This document shows positions 24,352 through 34,097 of a stretch of 64,000 nucleotides of DNA, in pieces. How positions within the stretch are numbered: position 1 is the stretch's first letter; the number at the start of each line of letters is the position of its first letter. The notes below the pieces were generated by a model. It searched no databases. It was given only the letters and a program-made list of their open reading frames with translations, and was not told the origin of the DNA. The stretch comes from Clostridium pascui. GTDB taxonomy: Bacteria; Bacillota; Clostridia; Clostridiales; Clostridiaceae. The stretch is from positions 310,001-374,000 of the forward strand of contig NZ_JAFBDB010000004.1 in assembly GCF_016908015.1 (NCBI RefSeq), given 5' to 3'. The position numbers and the translations under genes were made by a program.

Positions 24352-26088
24352 TTAAAACATATTTCTTTCCACATAATGAGTATGAAGCAGTTCATGAGCC
24401 TTATGTCCATTTGGCTGTCCAAGAAATTCCTTATATAACTCATTTACATATGGATTTTCATGAGACTTTCTTACTATAAGACTTCTTTCTTCTTCATAAA
24501 TTGCCTTTGCTCTCTCTTCTTTTATATTAATTTCTTCTCTTATTTTACTGCTTATTATTGGCTGTCCACCTCCAGTTACGCATCCCCCTGGGCATGCCAT
24601 AACTTCGATAAAGTCATAATGTTTTTCTCCCTTTCTAACTTGCTCTACTACTTCCCTTGCATTTCCAAGGCCACTTATTATAACTGTATCTATAACATTT
24701 CCATTTGGAAGAATTATTTTAGCTTCCTTAATTCCTTTTATTCCACGAACTTCCTTAAATTCTATATTATCAAGTTTCTCCCCTGAAGTTGTTTCAAATA
24801 CTGTTCTTAAAGCAGCTTCCGTTACTCCTCCTGTGACTCCAAAGATAGTTGCTGCACCGGATCCCATTCCGATGGGACTATCAAAGTCATCATCTTTAAG
24901 ATTTACAAAGTCAATTGAGGATTGTCTTATCATCTTTGCAAGCTCTCTAGTAGAAAGAACATAATCTACATCTTTCATTCCATTCCTAGACAATTCATCC
25001 CTTTGCTCCTCAAACTTTTTAGCTATGCAGGGCATAATTGAAACCACTACTATTTTTGATGGATCAATTCCTTCCTTTTCTGCAAAGTAACTCTTTATTA
25101 TTGCTCCTTCCATTTCATGAGGAGACTTACAAGTAGATAAATTATTTAACATGTCATGAAAATTGTGTTCAACGAACTTTACCCATCCTGGACAACACGA
25201 CGTCATAAGAGGAAGGTTTTCTCCACTCTCCAATCTCTTTATAAGTTCTGTTCCCTCCTCTATTATTGTAAGATCCGCTGCAAAATCAGTGTCAAACACT
25301 CTATTAAACCCCATTCTTCTTAAAGCTGCAGTCATTTTTCCTGTAACTCTAGTTCCTATAGAAAGTCCAAATTCTTCCCCTAAAGCAACCCTTATTGCTG
25401 GAGCTGTTTGTACTACTACATACTTATCAGGATTATCTAATTCACGCCAAATATCCTCTATATTCTCTTTTTCAGTTAATGCTCCTGTAGGACAAGAAGT
25501 AACACATTGTCCACAGTTTACACAAACAGTATCTGCTAAAGCCCTATCATAAGCTGGCGCTACCTTTGTTGTAAAACCTCTCCCTGAAAAGTTTATAGCC
25601 CCTACTGTTTGAATATTTTTACACACACTTATACATCTTTCACAAAGTATGCATTTTTCAGCATTCCTTATAAGAGATGCTCCAGTTGTATCCATATCAC
25701 AATGATTTTTTTCTCCTTCATACTCAATATCTGTAAGTGCTAAATCTTGTGATAATTTTTCAAGTTCACATTTTCCATTTCGTAGGCAGGTTGTACATTC
25801 TCTTTTATGATTTGATAAAAGCAGCTGAAGAATAGTTTTTCTGGCTTCTCTTACCTTTAGAGTATTGGTTCTAATTATCATGCCTTCCTCTACGGCCACT
25901 GTGCATGATGGCAAAAGCTTTTGACCAATCTCTACTAAACAAATTCTACAGCTTGAGACTTCATTTATATCCTTTAAAAAACATAAAGTAGGTATTTCTA
26001 TCCCACTAGCTCTTGCTGCCTCTAGCACAGTAATTCCCTTATGGACTTCTACTTTCATATTATCTATAGTCAAATTAACTTTTTCCAT
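24352..26088 (-). CDS. hndD: [FeFe] hydrogenase catalytic subunit (HndD/HydA)
   Basis: The hydrogen-forming subunit of a soluble NAD(P)-linked hydrogenase. In order it has a [2Fe-2S] domain (SSCRICLVEIGQKLLPSC), a His-ligated [4Fe-4S] site (HKRECTTCLRNGKC), two [4Fe-4S] sites (CILCERCISVC, CVNCGQCVTSCP), then the H-cluster domain with L1 TSCCPGW, L2 MPCIAKKFE and L3 MACPGGCVTGGGQP. A small-subunit-like tail follows. The ATG of MEKVNLT is chosen because AGGGGTGAGG lies just upstream; a GTG three codons earlier overlaps it. It is the last gene of the hndABCD operon. Confidence 0.96.
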   Translation of the reverse strand: MEKVNLTIDNMKVEVHKGITVLEAARASGIEIPTLCFLKDINEVSSCRICLVEIGQKLLPSCTVAVEEGMIIRTNTLKVREARKTILQLLLSNHKRECTTCLRNGKCELEKLSQDLALTDIEYEGEKNHCDMDTTGASLIRNAEKCILCERCISVCKNIQTVGAINFSGRGFTTKVAPAYDRALADTVCVNCGQCVTSCPTGALTEKENIEDIWRELDNPDKYVVVQTAPAIRVALGEEFGLSIGTRVTGKMTAALRRMGFNRVFDTDFAADLTIIEEGTELIKRLESGENLPLMTSCCPGWVKFVEHNFHDMLNNLSTCKSPHEMEGAIIKSYFAEKEGIDPSKIVVVSIMPCIAKKFEEQRDELSRNGMKDVDYVLSTRELAKMIRQSSIDFVNLKDDDFDSPIGMGSGAATIFGVTGGVTEAALRTVFETTSGEKLDNIEFKEVRGIKGIKEAKIILPNGNVIDTVIISGLGNAREVVEQVRKGEKHYDFIEVMACPGGCVTGGGQPIISSKIREEINIKEERAKAIYEEERSLIVRKSHENPYVNELYKEFLGQPNGHKAHELLHTHYVERNMF

Positions 26089-26109
26089 TTTCCTCACCCC
26101 TCATAACTA

Positions 26110-27903
26110 TTATTCTTTAACTATAGCATTGAATGCACATACCTGCCTGCAAACATCACACCTTATACATTTGTTTACATCTATAAAGTATCCTTCTCCT
26201 TCCTTAATAGATATTGCATTAGCACTACAGTTCTTTGCACATAGTCCACACTTTTTACATAAATCCAACTCAATCTTATATTCAACTAATTTCTTACAAG
26301 CCTTTGCTGTGCATTTTTTATCAACTGCATGAGAAATATATTCATCTTTAAAATACCTTAATGTCGATAAAATGGGATTTGGTGCCGTCTGTCCTAGTCC
26401 ACACAGTGCAGTATTCCTTACCTGTATTGCTAATTTTTCTAATTTGTGAACATCTTCCATAGTACCTTCTCCACCAGTTATCTTTTCTAACATTTCCAGT
26501 AGCCTCTTAGTACCTATTCTACAAGAAGTACACTTACCACAGGACTCATCTTTAGTAAAGTCCAAAAAGAATCTAGCTATATCTACCATACAGTTATCTT
26601 CATCCATTACAATCATTCCACCAGAGCCCATCATAGATCCTAACTTAGTTAAGGTATCGTACTCTATAGGAACATTTAGCGCTCTAGCTGGGATGCATCC
26701 CCCTGATGGCCCCCCTGTTTGAACTGCTTTAAAGGCCTTATCATTAGGTATTCCACCACCTATATCAAAAATAATATCTCTTAAAGGGGTTCCCATAGCT
26801 ATTTCTACTAACCCTGTATTTCTTATCTTTCCTCCTAAAGCAAAGACCTTAGTTCCTGGGCTTTTCTCTGTACCTATAGATTTAAACCAATCCGATCCCT
26901 TTAAAATTATCGGACATACATTAGCAAAGGTTTCCACATTATTTATTATGGTAGGTCTGCCCCAGAGTCCACTTACAGCTGGAAATGGTGGTTTAGTTAC
27001 AGGCATTCCTCTTTTTCCTTCTATAGATTGCATCAGAGCAGTTTCCTCTCCACATACAAAAGCTCCTGCCCCAAGTCTTATTTCTATATCAAACTCAAAG
27101 CTTGAATCAAAAATCTTTTCTCCTAGAAGCCCATATTCTTTAGCTTGAGCTATAGCTATTTTAAGTCTTTCAACAGCTAAAGGATATTCAGCTCTTACAT
27201 ATATAAAGCCTTTATTAGCTCCTATAGCATATCCGCCTATTGCCATAGCTTCTAATACTGCATGAGGATCTCCTTCTAATACAGAACGATCCATAAATGC
27301 ACCTGGATCTCCTTCATCTGCATTACAAATTATATATTTCTGATAATTTTTTTGTTTAGCTGCAAATTCCCACTTTGCACCTGTAGAAAAGCCTCCGCCC
27401 CCTCTACCTCTTAATCCTGACTTCTTAATTACATCAACTACTTCCTGAGGGCTCATTTCAGTTAGAACTTTTCCAAGAGCTTTATAACCGTCACGAGCAA
27501 TATATTCCTCTATATCTTCTGGATTAATTATTCCACAATTTCTAAGTACAATTCTTTCTTGTCTTTTGTACATATCAAGCTTATCTAGTGAGCATATTCT
27601 TCCGTCTCCTGGCTTTAACTTATATAACAGCCTTTCTAGCTGTTTTCCTTTAATAAAATGCTCAACTACAAGTTCGTGAATATCACTTGGTTTTACATTA
27701 GCATATACAATTGAATCCGGATGAACTATAATACTTGGCCCTAAATTACATAATCCAACACATCCCGTTTTTATTACTTCTACATCTTTATCTAATCCAT
27801 TTTGCTTAAGTTCTGCTTTTAGTAAACTTACAATTTTTTTAGCCCCTATAGAGTTACATCCTTCTCCATTACATACTTGAACTTGGAAACCCAATACTTC
27901 CAT
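26110..27903 (-). CDS. hndC: NAD(P)-binding flavoprotein subunit of hydrogenase (HndC/HydB, NuoF-like)
   Basis: A 597-residue NuoF-type subunit that exchanges electrons with NAD(P)H through FMN. It begins with a thioredoxin-like [2Fe-2S] domain (CNGEGC; GCVGLC). The flavin/nucleotide core has GLRGRGGGGFSTGAKW and GAFVCGEETALMQSIEGKRG. A [4Fe-4S] site (ESCGKCTSCRIG ... CGLG) is followed by a C-terminal ferredoxin domain with two clusters (CKKCGLCAKNC, CIRCDVCRQVC). The extra ferredoxin module is typical of bifurcating hydrogenases, where NADH and ferredoxin are coupled to hydrogen production. GGGGGGA precedes the ATG. Confidence 0.96.
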   Translation of the reverse strand: MEVLGFQVQVCNGEGCNSIGAKKIVSLLKAELKQNGLDKDVEVIKTGCVGLCNLGPSIIVHPDSIVYANVKPSDIHELVVEHFIKGKQLERLLYKLKPGDGRICSLDKLDMYKRQERIVLRNCGIINPEDIEEYIARDGYKALGKVLTEMSPQEVVDVIKKSGLRGRGGGGFSTGAKWEFAAKQKNYQKYIICNADEGDPGAFMDRSVLEGDPHAVLEAMAIGGYAIGANKGFIYVRAEYPLAVERLKIAIAQAKEYGLLGEKIFDSSFEFDIEIRLGAGAFVCGEETALMQSIEGKRGMPVTKPPFPAVSGLWGRPTIINNVETFANVCPIILKGSDWFKSIGTEKSPGTKVFALGGKIRNTGLVEIAMGTPLRDIIFDIGGGIPNDKAFKAVQTGGPSGGCIPARALNVPIEYDTLTKLGSMMGSGGMIVMDEDNCMVDIARFFLDFTKDESCGKCTSCRIGTKRLLEMLEKITGGEGTMEDVHKLEKLAIQVRNTALCGLGQTAPNPILSTLRYFKDEYISHAVDKKCTAKACKKLVEYKIELDLCKKCGLCAKNCSANAISIKEGEGYFIDVNKCIRCDVCRQVCAFNAIVKE

Positions 27904-27917
27904 AATTGTCCCCCCAA

Positions 27918-28325
27918 TTAACCATCTATTCTAGTGAAATCATTTAAAATTCTATTTTCAATAATATGAATAGTAAATTCTTCAACCACTTTTCCGTTAA
28001 TTATATGTTGTTCAATAATATTTCTAACCTTATTGGGTGTTACTTTCACATATGTTACTTTCTCTTCCCCTGGCTTTATGATTTCTACAATTGGCTCTAG
28101 CCTACAAACTCCTATACAACCGGTTTTTACCAAGGTAATATCCTTTAGTCCCTGATTTTCAATTTCAGCTTCAAAGGTTTCATAAACTTGAACTGCACCT
28201 GCTGCTATACCACAAGTCCCCATACCAACAACTATTCTAATGTCTTGTCTATCCTTTCCTTGGTTCACTTTCTGAAAGTTTCTGTCCTTTATTTTTTCTA
28301 AATCTTCTAAAGTTATCTTCTTCAT
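27918..28325 (-). CDS. hndB: Thioredoxin-like [2Fe-2S] hydrogenase subunit (HndB)
   Basis: A 135-residue small subunit with a charged helical N-terminus and a thioredoxin-like ferredoxin fold. Visible are GMGTCGIAAGA (about residues 34-44) and GCIGVCRLEP (about 88-97), the cysteine segments of the HndB family. GGGGGAGG precedes the ATG. It lies between the NuoE-like and NuoF-like genes, as in the hnd operon first described in Desulfovibrio. Confidence 0.92.
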   Translation of the reverse strand: MKKITLEDLEKIKDRNFQKVNQGKDRQDIRIVVGMGTCGIAAGAVQVYETFEAEIENQGLKDITLVKTGCIGVCRLEPIVEIIKPGEEKVTYVKVTPNKVRNIIEQHIINGKVVEEFTIHIIENRILNDFTRIDG

Positions 28326-28340
28326 AAATAGACCTCCCCC

Positions 28341-28835
28341 CTACTTATATTCTTCTAAAATTTTTATAATATCATCTGGAGTTACTTTGCCGTAAACTCT
28401 ATTATCAATCATCATTACAGGAGCTAGTCCACAACTACCAAGACATCTAGCTACTTCTAGAGTAAACTTACCATCTTGCGTAGTTTTTCCTACTTCCACA
28501 TTTAGTACTGAATTTAATTTATCTACAATATTTTGTGCCCCTTTTACATAACACGCTGTACCCATACATACTCGTATGGTATGTTCTCCTTTAGGTTCCA
28601 ATCTAAATAAGGAGTAAAAAGTTGACACACCATATATCTCAGACATACCAATTTTAAGTTCTTTTGCTACTATATGAAGTGCTTCTTCTGGCAAATATCC
28701 ATATAAATCTTGTACTTCATGAAGAATTGGAATTAATGCTCCTTTCATATCTTTAAGTTCCTCAACTATTTGCTTAGTTTTTTCTAATTTGGGGTCAATA
28801 CCTTTACATTTACAATTACATTGATTTTCTTTCAC
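28341..28835 (-). CDS. hndA: NuoE-like [2Fe-2S] hydrogenase subunit (HndA/HydC)
   Basis: A subunit of about 164 residues with the NuoE helical domain (LIPILHEVQDLYGYLPEEAL, IYGVSTFYSLF) and four cluster cysteines in CMGTAC and CLGSCG. It is the first gene of the operon. The inner GTG is preferred because AAGGAG lies 10 nt ahead of it; a GTG three codons earlier abuts that site. A cysteine-rich N-terminus (NQCNCKCKG) is an unusual extra. Confidence 0.94.
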   Translation of the reverse strand: MKENQCNCKCKGIDPKLEKTKQIVEELKDMKGALIPILHEVQDLYGYLPEEALHIVAKELKIGMSEIYGVSTFYSLFRLEPKGEHTIRVCMGTACYVKGAQNIVDKLNSVLNVEVGKTTQDGKFTLEVARCLGSCGLAPVMMIDNRVYGKVTPDDIIKILEEYK

Positions 28836-29078
28836 AATGTTCACTCTCCTTAACCCTAATTAAATTATTATTTCTCTATACTAATTTCTATACAATTACC
28901 TAATTACATCATATTTCCAAATAATTCATTTTAAATTACGTAAGAATATTGATTTTTTCTGCAAGATGATGTACCTTGAAAATATAAGAAAATATTTATT
29001 TCAAATAAATTTATTCATCTTGTCAACATCCATTTTATATAGAGTCCTTATTAAAAATATTACAAAAAGGAGATAATT

Positions 29079-29594
29079 ATGAAAGTAAAATTAATATTAC
29101 TTCTTACAATTTTAATTTCATTAGCATGTATATTATATGGGTGTAACAATTCTAAATTGAGTCAACCCTCTTCTAAAGAAAATAATACTGTTAAAAGTGA
29201 AATAACTTCAGAGACTAGCAAACCAATTGATGCTATAGACTTAACTTTCAAAAGCAAGTTAGGATTTGAAATGAAGTTTCCTTCTAATTGGAAAGATAAA
29301 TATACAATTAAAGAAAATAATGATTCTGTATCCGTTTACTTTAAATCAATTGATCCAAAGACGCCTCCAAACTCCGGATTACTTTTCGTTATAATGAAAA
29401 ATAATGATTCATTAAACAAAGATATGTATGATTCTATTGATGGTAACAAGTATCTTACTATAGGTAATACAACTTATTTTATAGGGAGTCCTACAGATGT
29501 AGCTTTAAATCCTGAAAATACTGATTTCAACACATTTTTATCTATGAATAAAGAACGTAAAAAAGTAATAGATACAATAAAAAGTTCAAATTAA
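29079..29594 (+). CDS. Small exported lipoprotein
   Basis: A 171-residue lipoprotein with signal peptide ending in the lipobox ILYGC (C22), a Ser/Lys-rich linker to about residue 52, and a compact domain containing LGFEMKFPSNWKDKY, a pattern seen in PsbP-like/DUF1795 surface proteins of Firmicutes. AAAGGAGA precedes the ATG. It stands alone between two divergent or convergent operons. The role is unknown; the PsbP-like reading is tentative. Confidence 0.8.
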   Translation: MKVKLILLLTILISLACILYGCNNSKLSQPSSKENNTVKSEITSETSKPIDAIDLTFKSKLGFEMKFPSNWKDKYTIKENNDSVSVYFKSIDPKTPPNSGLLFVIMKNNDSLNKDMYDSIDGNKYLTIGNTTYFIGSPTDVALNPENTDFNTFLSMNKERKKVIDTIKSSN

Positions 29595-29611
29595 ACTCAT
29601 AATATTAAAGG

Positions 29612-29662
29612 TGTAGAAGTTTATAACTCATCTAAAAATCAAATAAATTATAAACTTCTACA
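29612..29662. terminator. Bidirectional terminator between lipoprotein gene and nadC
   Basis: Perfect 15-bp arms TGTAGAAGTTTATAA / TTATAAACTTCTACA around a 21-nt loop, located between the two convergent transcripts. Confidence 0.7.
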
Positions 29663-29677
29663 TCTGAATAAAGTTAC

Positions 29678-30511
29678 TTAATATCTTAAATTTTTCATGC
29701 TTAAATCTAAAATTTTAAAAGAATGAGTTAAAGCACCGGTTGATATATAATCTACACCGGTTTTCGCAATAGCCTCTATGTTGTCTAAATTAACGTTACC
29801 TGAAGCTTCTATTTCTGCTTTTCCATCTATGATTTTCACCGCTGCCTTAAGAGTTTCAATATCCATATTATCCAGCATTATTATATCAACATTGAATTTT
29901 AATGCTTCTTTAAGTTGTTCTAGAGTTTCAACCTCGATTTCTATTTTTCTAACAAAAGGAGCATTACTTCTAACCATTTCAATTGCTTGCTCAATTCCAC
30001 CAGCAGCATCTATATGATTATCCTTTATAAGAACTCCATCATTTAGTCCAAATCTATGGTTAGTACCTCCTCCAATTTTCACTGCATATTTTTCAAACAT
30101 TCTCATGTTAGGGGTGGTTTTTCTAGTATCTAGAAGTTTTACATTAGTCCCCTTTAGCTTTTCTGTAAACATTTTTGTAAGGGTAGCTATACCGCTCATT
30201 CTTTGTAAAAAGTTTAAAGCAACTCTCTCTCCACTTAATAAAGTTTTGGCACTTCCATAAACTTTTCCGATTTTTTCCCCTTTATGAATGCTGTCACCAT
30301 CTTTTACATAAAACTCAGTTTCTGCATCTCCAAGAATTATAAAAACTCTTCTAAAAACTTCAAGACCTGCTACAATACCATCTTCCTTAGCTATCAAATC
30401 CACAGAGGCATTTTTATTATTAATCATTATAGACTCAGTAGTTATATCTCCATAATATAAGTCTTCATTAAGAGCTTTTTTTATAATATCATCCGCAAGT
30501 AACCAATTCAT
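29678..30511 (-). CDS. nadC: Quinolinate phosphoribosyltransferase
   Basis: Third gene of the de novo NAD operon: converts quinolinate and PRPP to nicotinate mononucleotide. Its 277 residues match the family. Conserved segments include DITTES, ALNFLQRMSGIATLT, LLDTRKTTPNMRMFEKYAVKIGGGTNHR and the barrel C-terminal strands ASGNVN and YISTGALTHS. It overlaps the end of nadB by 23 bp, with GAGGGGAG upstream of the ATG. Confidence 0.97.
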   Translation of the reverse strand: MNWLLADDIIKKALNEDLYYGDITTESIMINNKNASVDLIAKEDGIVAGLEVFRRVFIILGDAETEFYVKDGDSIHKGEKIGKVYGSAKTLLSGERVALNFLQRMSGIATLTKMFTEKLKGTNVKLLDTRKTTPNMRMFEKYAVKIGGGTNHRFGLNDGVLIKDNHIDAAGGIEQAIEMVRSNAPFVRKIEIEVETLEQLKEALKFNVDIIMLDNMDIETLKAAVKIIDGKAEIEASGNVNLDNIEAIAKTGVDYISTGALTHSFKILDLSMKNLRY

Positions 30512-31796
30512 TTTTTATATCTCCCCTCAACTCAGCAATTGTGTCTAGTAATATCTTCTTGTTCATTTCCTGATAATACTCACAGTTATGATCAAGCTCA
30601 GAAACTTCACTATACATAATTTCAATATCATTTATAGATTTATTTATATTTTCTGCTCCTCTTTTGGGGAAAACCAATGCTTCTAAAAGTGAATTACTTG
30701 CAAGTCTATTTGCCCCATGAACTCCCGTACAGCTAACTTCACCAAAGGCATATAAGTTTTCCATGGAAGTTCTCCCATATAAATCCACCTCAATTCCTCC
30801 CATGAAATAATGCTGTGCTGGAGTAACCGGAATAGGCTGCTTAGAAATATCTATTCCATATTTCAAACATTCCTCATATATAGTAGGAAATCTTTTTTCT
30901 AAAAAATCTTTAGGCATAAAACTAACATCTAGATAAACGTTATTAGAATTTGTCTTCTTTTCTTCTTCTATTATACATTTACTAACCACATCTCTTGGAA
31001 GAAGCTCATCTACAAATCTTTCCCCTTTGTTGTTTATAAGCTTTCCTCCTTCACCTCTAAGAGACTCAGAGATTAAAAATCTTCTCTCATTATCACTGTT
31101 TTCTGAATAAAATGCTGTAGGATGAAACTGAATATAATTTATGTTTTTAACTTTAATATTATTTTTTATACCTACAGCAATACCGTCCCCAGTAATAATT
31201 CTCTCATTTGTTGAATTTTTGAAGACTCCTCCTATTCCACCTGTAGCTAATATAGTTACCTTAGAATATATATTAATTTGCTTATTATCTTTGATACATA
31301 TACCACCTATACAAAGGTTATCTTTCTTTAGCATATCTACTAGACAACAATTTTTATAAAAGGTTATATTTTTTCTACTTTTTACATTATTTAAAAGAAT
31401 TTCTTCTACTCTATTCCCAGTTTTATCCTTATAGTGCACTATTCTATTTATACTGTGCGCACCTTCACGAGTATAGTTGAGCTCATCTCCAGTTTTGTCA
31501 AAGTCTACGCCAAGCTTTATTAATGCATTTATATTTTCTATAGATTCCTTAGCAAGAACTTTAACTGCATTAATATCATTCTTATATTGACCAGCTTTTA
31601 AGGTATCCTGTACAAATAGCTCCACATCCTCATATCCTCTGGCTACAGATATTCCCCCTTGGGCCCAATTTGAATTACATTCATTTATTTCTCCCTTTGA
31701 AACCATAACAATTTTCAAATTTTCATCTAAGTTTAATGCTGTGTAAAGCCCTGCAACTCCAGTACCTATTATTAGAACGTCAGTTACAATATTCAT
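30489..31796 (-). CDS. nadB: L-aspartate oxidase
   Basis: FAD enzyme oxidising aspartate to iminoaspartate for NadA. The dinucleotide site IIGTGVAGLYTALNL, the NWAQGGISVA loop, HSINRIVHYKDKTG and TPAQHYFMGGIEVD are all present. At about 435 residues it is shorter than the roughly 530-residue form, lacking most of the C-terminal helical domain, as is usual for clostridial NadB. The start is set at the ATG of MNIVTDVL, because GGGAGG lies 6 nt upstream and overlaps the nadA stop; seven outer codons would fall within nadA. Confidence 0.96.
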   Translation of the reverse strand: MNIVTDVLIIGTGVAGLYTALNLDENLKIVMVSKGEINECNSNWAQGGISVARGYEDVELFVQDTLKAGQYKNDINAVKVLAKESIENINALIKLGVDFDKTGDELNYTREGAHSINRIVHYKDKTGNRVEEILLNNVKSRKNITFYKNCCLVDMLKKDNLCIGGICIKDNKQINIYSKVTILATGGIGGVFKNSTNERIITGDGIAVGIKNNIKVKNINYIQFHPTAFYSENSDNERRFLISESLRGEGGKLINNKGERFVDELLPRDVVSKCIIEEEKKTNSNNVYLDVSFMPKDFLEKRFPTIYEECLKYGIDISKQPIPVTPAQHYFMGGIEVDLYGRTSMENLYAFGEVSCTGVHGANRLASNSLLEALVFPKRGAENINKSINDIEIMYSEVSELDHNCEYYQEMNKKILLDTIAELRGDIKNELVTCG

Positions 31797-31800
31797 TTTG

Positions 31801-32712
31801 CTACCTCCCAAGTTCATGCATCATAGCTAAAGAATTATAAGCTTTTTGTCTTATGCTTTCATCAATTTGGATGTCACATTCCATGTTAAGTAAACCATTG
31901 TAAACATTTTCCAAACGAGTCATTTTCATATTTATGCAAGTCATTCCGCCTCCTGGAACATACAGCAGCTTATCAGGACTTTTTAACCTAATTTGATGAA
32001 GTACTCCTGCTTCGGTAACAATAAGAAATTTTTTACCTGAATGATTAGTAACATAATCTATAATTTGCCCTGTGCTTCCAAGGAAATCGGCATTTTCTCT
32101 AACTGGTTTTTCACATTCAGGATGCGCAGCAATTACAATATCTTCATGAATTTTTCTAGCTGCCATTAGTTCTTCAACTCTAACTTTTTTATGAGTTATG
32201 CAAAAACCATCCCATAGAATAATATTTTTTTCAGGAACTTGCTTTTGAACATGTTCCCCTAAGTTTTTATCAGGTATAAATATTATTTCATCTTCTTTAA
32301 TATTTTTAATTATTTTTACTGCATTAGAGGAAGTACAACATACATCCGATACTGCTTTTACTTCCGCTGTGGAATTTATATAACAAACAACTTTTGCATG
32401 AGGATGTTTAGCCTTTAATTCTTGAACACCCTCAGCATCCGCCATATCTGCCATTGGGCAGCCTGCATCTGCTTCAGGTAATAGTACAGTTTTTTCAGGG
32501 GAAAGGATTTTAGCACTTTCGGCCATGAACTTTACACCACAAAATACTATTACTTTTTCACTACAATCTTTAGCTACTTTGCTTAGATAGTAAGAATCTC
32601 CAACTGCATCAGCTATGTCTTGAATATCCTCTCTTTGATAATAGTGAGCTAAAATTATAGCTTGTCTATCTTTTTTTAACTTTAGTATTTCATTTTTTAA
32701 ATTATTATTCAT
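31801..32712 (-). CDS. nadA: Quinolinate synthase A
   Basis: Fe-S enzyme condensing iminoaspartate with dihydroxyacetone phosphate to quinolinate. The 303-residue chain shows AHYYQREDIQDIADAVGDSYYLS, the conserved cysteines in VFCGVKFMAESA, VCCTSSNAVKI and HPECEKPV, and GGGMTCINMK near the C-terminus. GGAGGGG precedes the ATG. It is first in the nadABC operon. No nicotinate-responsive repressor gene lies in the window. Confidence 0.97.
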   Translation of the reverse strand: MNNNLKNEILKLKKDRQAIILAHYYQREDIQDIADAVGDSYYLSKVAKDCSEKVIVFCGVKFMAESAKILSPEKTVLLPEADAGCPMADMADAEGVQELKAKHPHAKVVCYINSTAEVKAVSDVCCTSSNAVKIIKNIKEDEIIFIPDKNLGEHVQKQVPEKNIILWDGFCITHKKVRVEELMAARKIHEDIVIAAHPECEKPVRENADFLGSTGQIIDYVTNHSGKKFLIVTEAGVLHQIRLKSPDKLLYVPGGGMTCINMKMTRLENVYNGLLNMECDIQIDESIRQKAYNSLAMMHELGR

Positions 32713-32791
32713 ACAATCCCCTCCATATTTTCTAAATCAATTTTATATCTTTACACTTATATTTTACAACTGTATATACACTTATAAAATA

Positions 32792-32820
32792 AATATACCA
32801 CTACGAGTATATTATTTCAA
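32792..32820 (-). promoter_or_regulatory. Sigma-A promoter of nadABC
   Basis: The minus strand reads TTGAAA, 17 nt, TATATT. The palindrome TGTATATACA (32771-32780) falls just downstream of the -10, close to the expected start, and could be an operator. The rest of the 338-bp gap to the next gene shows only A/T-rich sequence. Confidence 0.6.
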
Positions 32821-33050
32821 CTTAGTTTTTATAAAATTTATTTACATTTAATTGACCATATAATACAATTCATATATGCCCTTTACTGTATAAATAAACT
32901 GTACTTTATGTTAATTGATCTTCATTTTTATTAAATTATTTTTTTATATTAAAATTAGAAAATTAAATAAAAAAACTATATACCGAATAACAAATAAAAT
33001 AACGGGTAAATTAATTTTAAAATCATAAAATCATGTTAGGAGATTTTATT

Positions 33051-33734
33051 TTGGAAAACATTGTAAAAGATAAAAAATATGTACCGGTAATAGAATCAAG
33101 ACTTAGAAAGAGAATTGTAGAGGTTCCAAAGGAAATATATGATGCAAGCGGTATCAATATTTTCGGAAAAAGAATAAAGTCGCTAATTTTTTCAACAGAT
33201 GTTGCCATAATCAAGAATTGTAATGCAGATGGAGTAATTGCAGTTTACCCATTTACCCCTCAGCTTTCAATAACTCATGCTATTATAGAGGTATCTCCTA
33301 GCCCAGTTTTTGTAGGCGTAGGCGGAGGACTTACAACAGGGCAGAGATCTATTGATATAGCTCTCCATGCTGAACTACATGGAGCTTTTGGTGTTGTTTT
33401 AAATGCTCCTACGCCAAACGAGCTTATTGTGGAAATGAAAAAGAAAATCGATATTCCTATTGTTATTACTATAGTATCAGAAAAGGAATGTATTGAAGAA
33501 AGGATAAAAGCTGGAGTTTCTATATTTAATGTTTCAGGTGGCCCCAAAACAGCTGAGCTTGTTCAAAATATCAGAACAAGATTCCCTCACATTCCCATAA
33601 TCGCTACAGGGGGACCTAGTGTAGAGAGTATTCGAAATACAATAAAAGCTGGTGCCAATGCAATTACATATACCCCTCCAAGCACTGCAAAAATGTTCTC
33701 TAATATAATGCACAACTACAGAGAAACTCTATAG
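33051..33734 (+). CDS. TIM-barrel protein of the ribulose-phosphate-binding type
   Basis: A 227-residue soluble alpha/beta protein. Repeating strand-loop motifs (DGVIAVYPFTPQL, VFVGVGGG, GAFGVVLNAPTP, PIVITIVSE, GVSIFNVSGG, PIIATGGPSVESI, GANAITYTPPS) look like a TIM barrel with a C-terminal phosphate-binding pair, GGP and the following TYTPPS. A catalytic family could not be fixed; relatives are annotated only as hydrolases. The TTG start is chosen because AGGAGA lies 7 nt ahead of it and inside the longer frame that begins at an ATG at 33033. It is flanked by nadA (divergent) and fbp. Confidence 0.7.
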   Translation: MENIVKDKKYVPVIESRLRKRIVEVPKEIYDASGINIFGKRIKSLIFSTDVAIIKNCNADGVIAVYPFTPQLSITHAIIEVSPSPVFVGVGGGLTTGQRSIDIALHAELHGAFGVVLNAPTPNELIVEMKKKIDIPIVITIVSEKECIEERIKAGVSIFNVSGGPKTAELVQNIRTRFPHIPIIATGGPSVESIRNTIKAGANAITYTPPSTAKMFSNIMHNYRETL

Positions 33735-33796
33735 TTAATATTATAACATTACAAGATTTTCTTTTTATATACCATATTCACATATATAAGAACTAA

Positions 33797-33823
33797 AAGC
33801 TAAAGGCTTATTACCTTTAGCTT
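33797..33823 (+). terminator. Terminator after the TIM-barrel gene
   Basis: Arms AAGCTAAAGG / CCTTTAGCTT around a 7-nt loop, then TTTAT. The remaining sequence to fbp at 34098 is A/T-rich and holds no gene or clear structure that I can see. Confidence 0.75.
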
Positions 33824-34097
33824 CCTTTATTTCATAATAATTTATTGATAATACATATATGTACACATATATACATTTTTCTTACTTTTTACTCAATATA
33901 TCTTTATACTGAAATATCATATTAATCGTTGATTTCTCTATTGTATATGCTTCTATCTAATAGCATATACTACTTTCGAAAAATGTAGCATATTGCATAT
34001 AAAAAATTGAATTATAGTATAGAATTTAAAATAAGCTTACTATATAATATATTATATGGTTTAAATTCAAAACTATTGAAAATGAGGGATGGAGATA

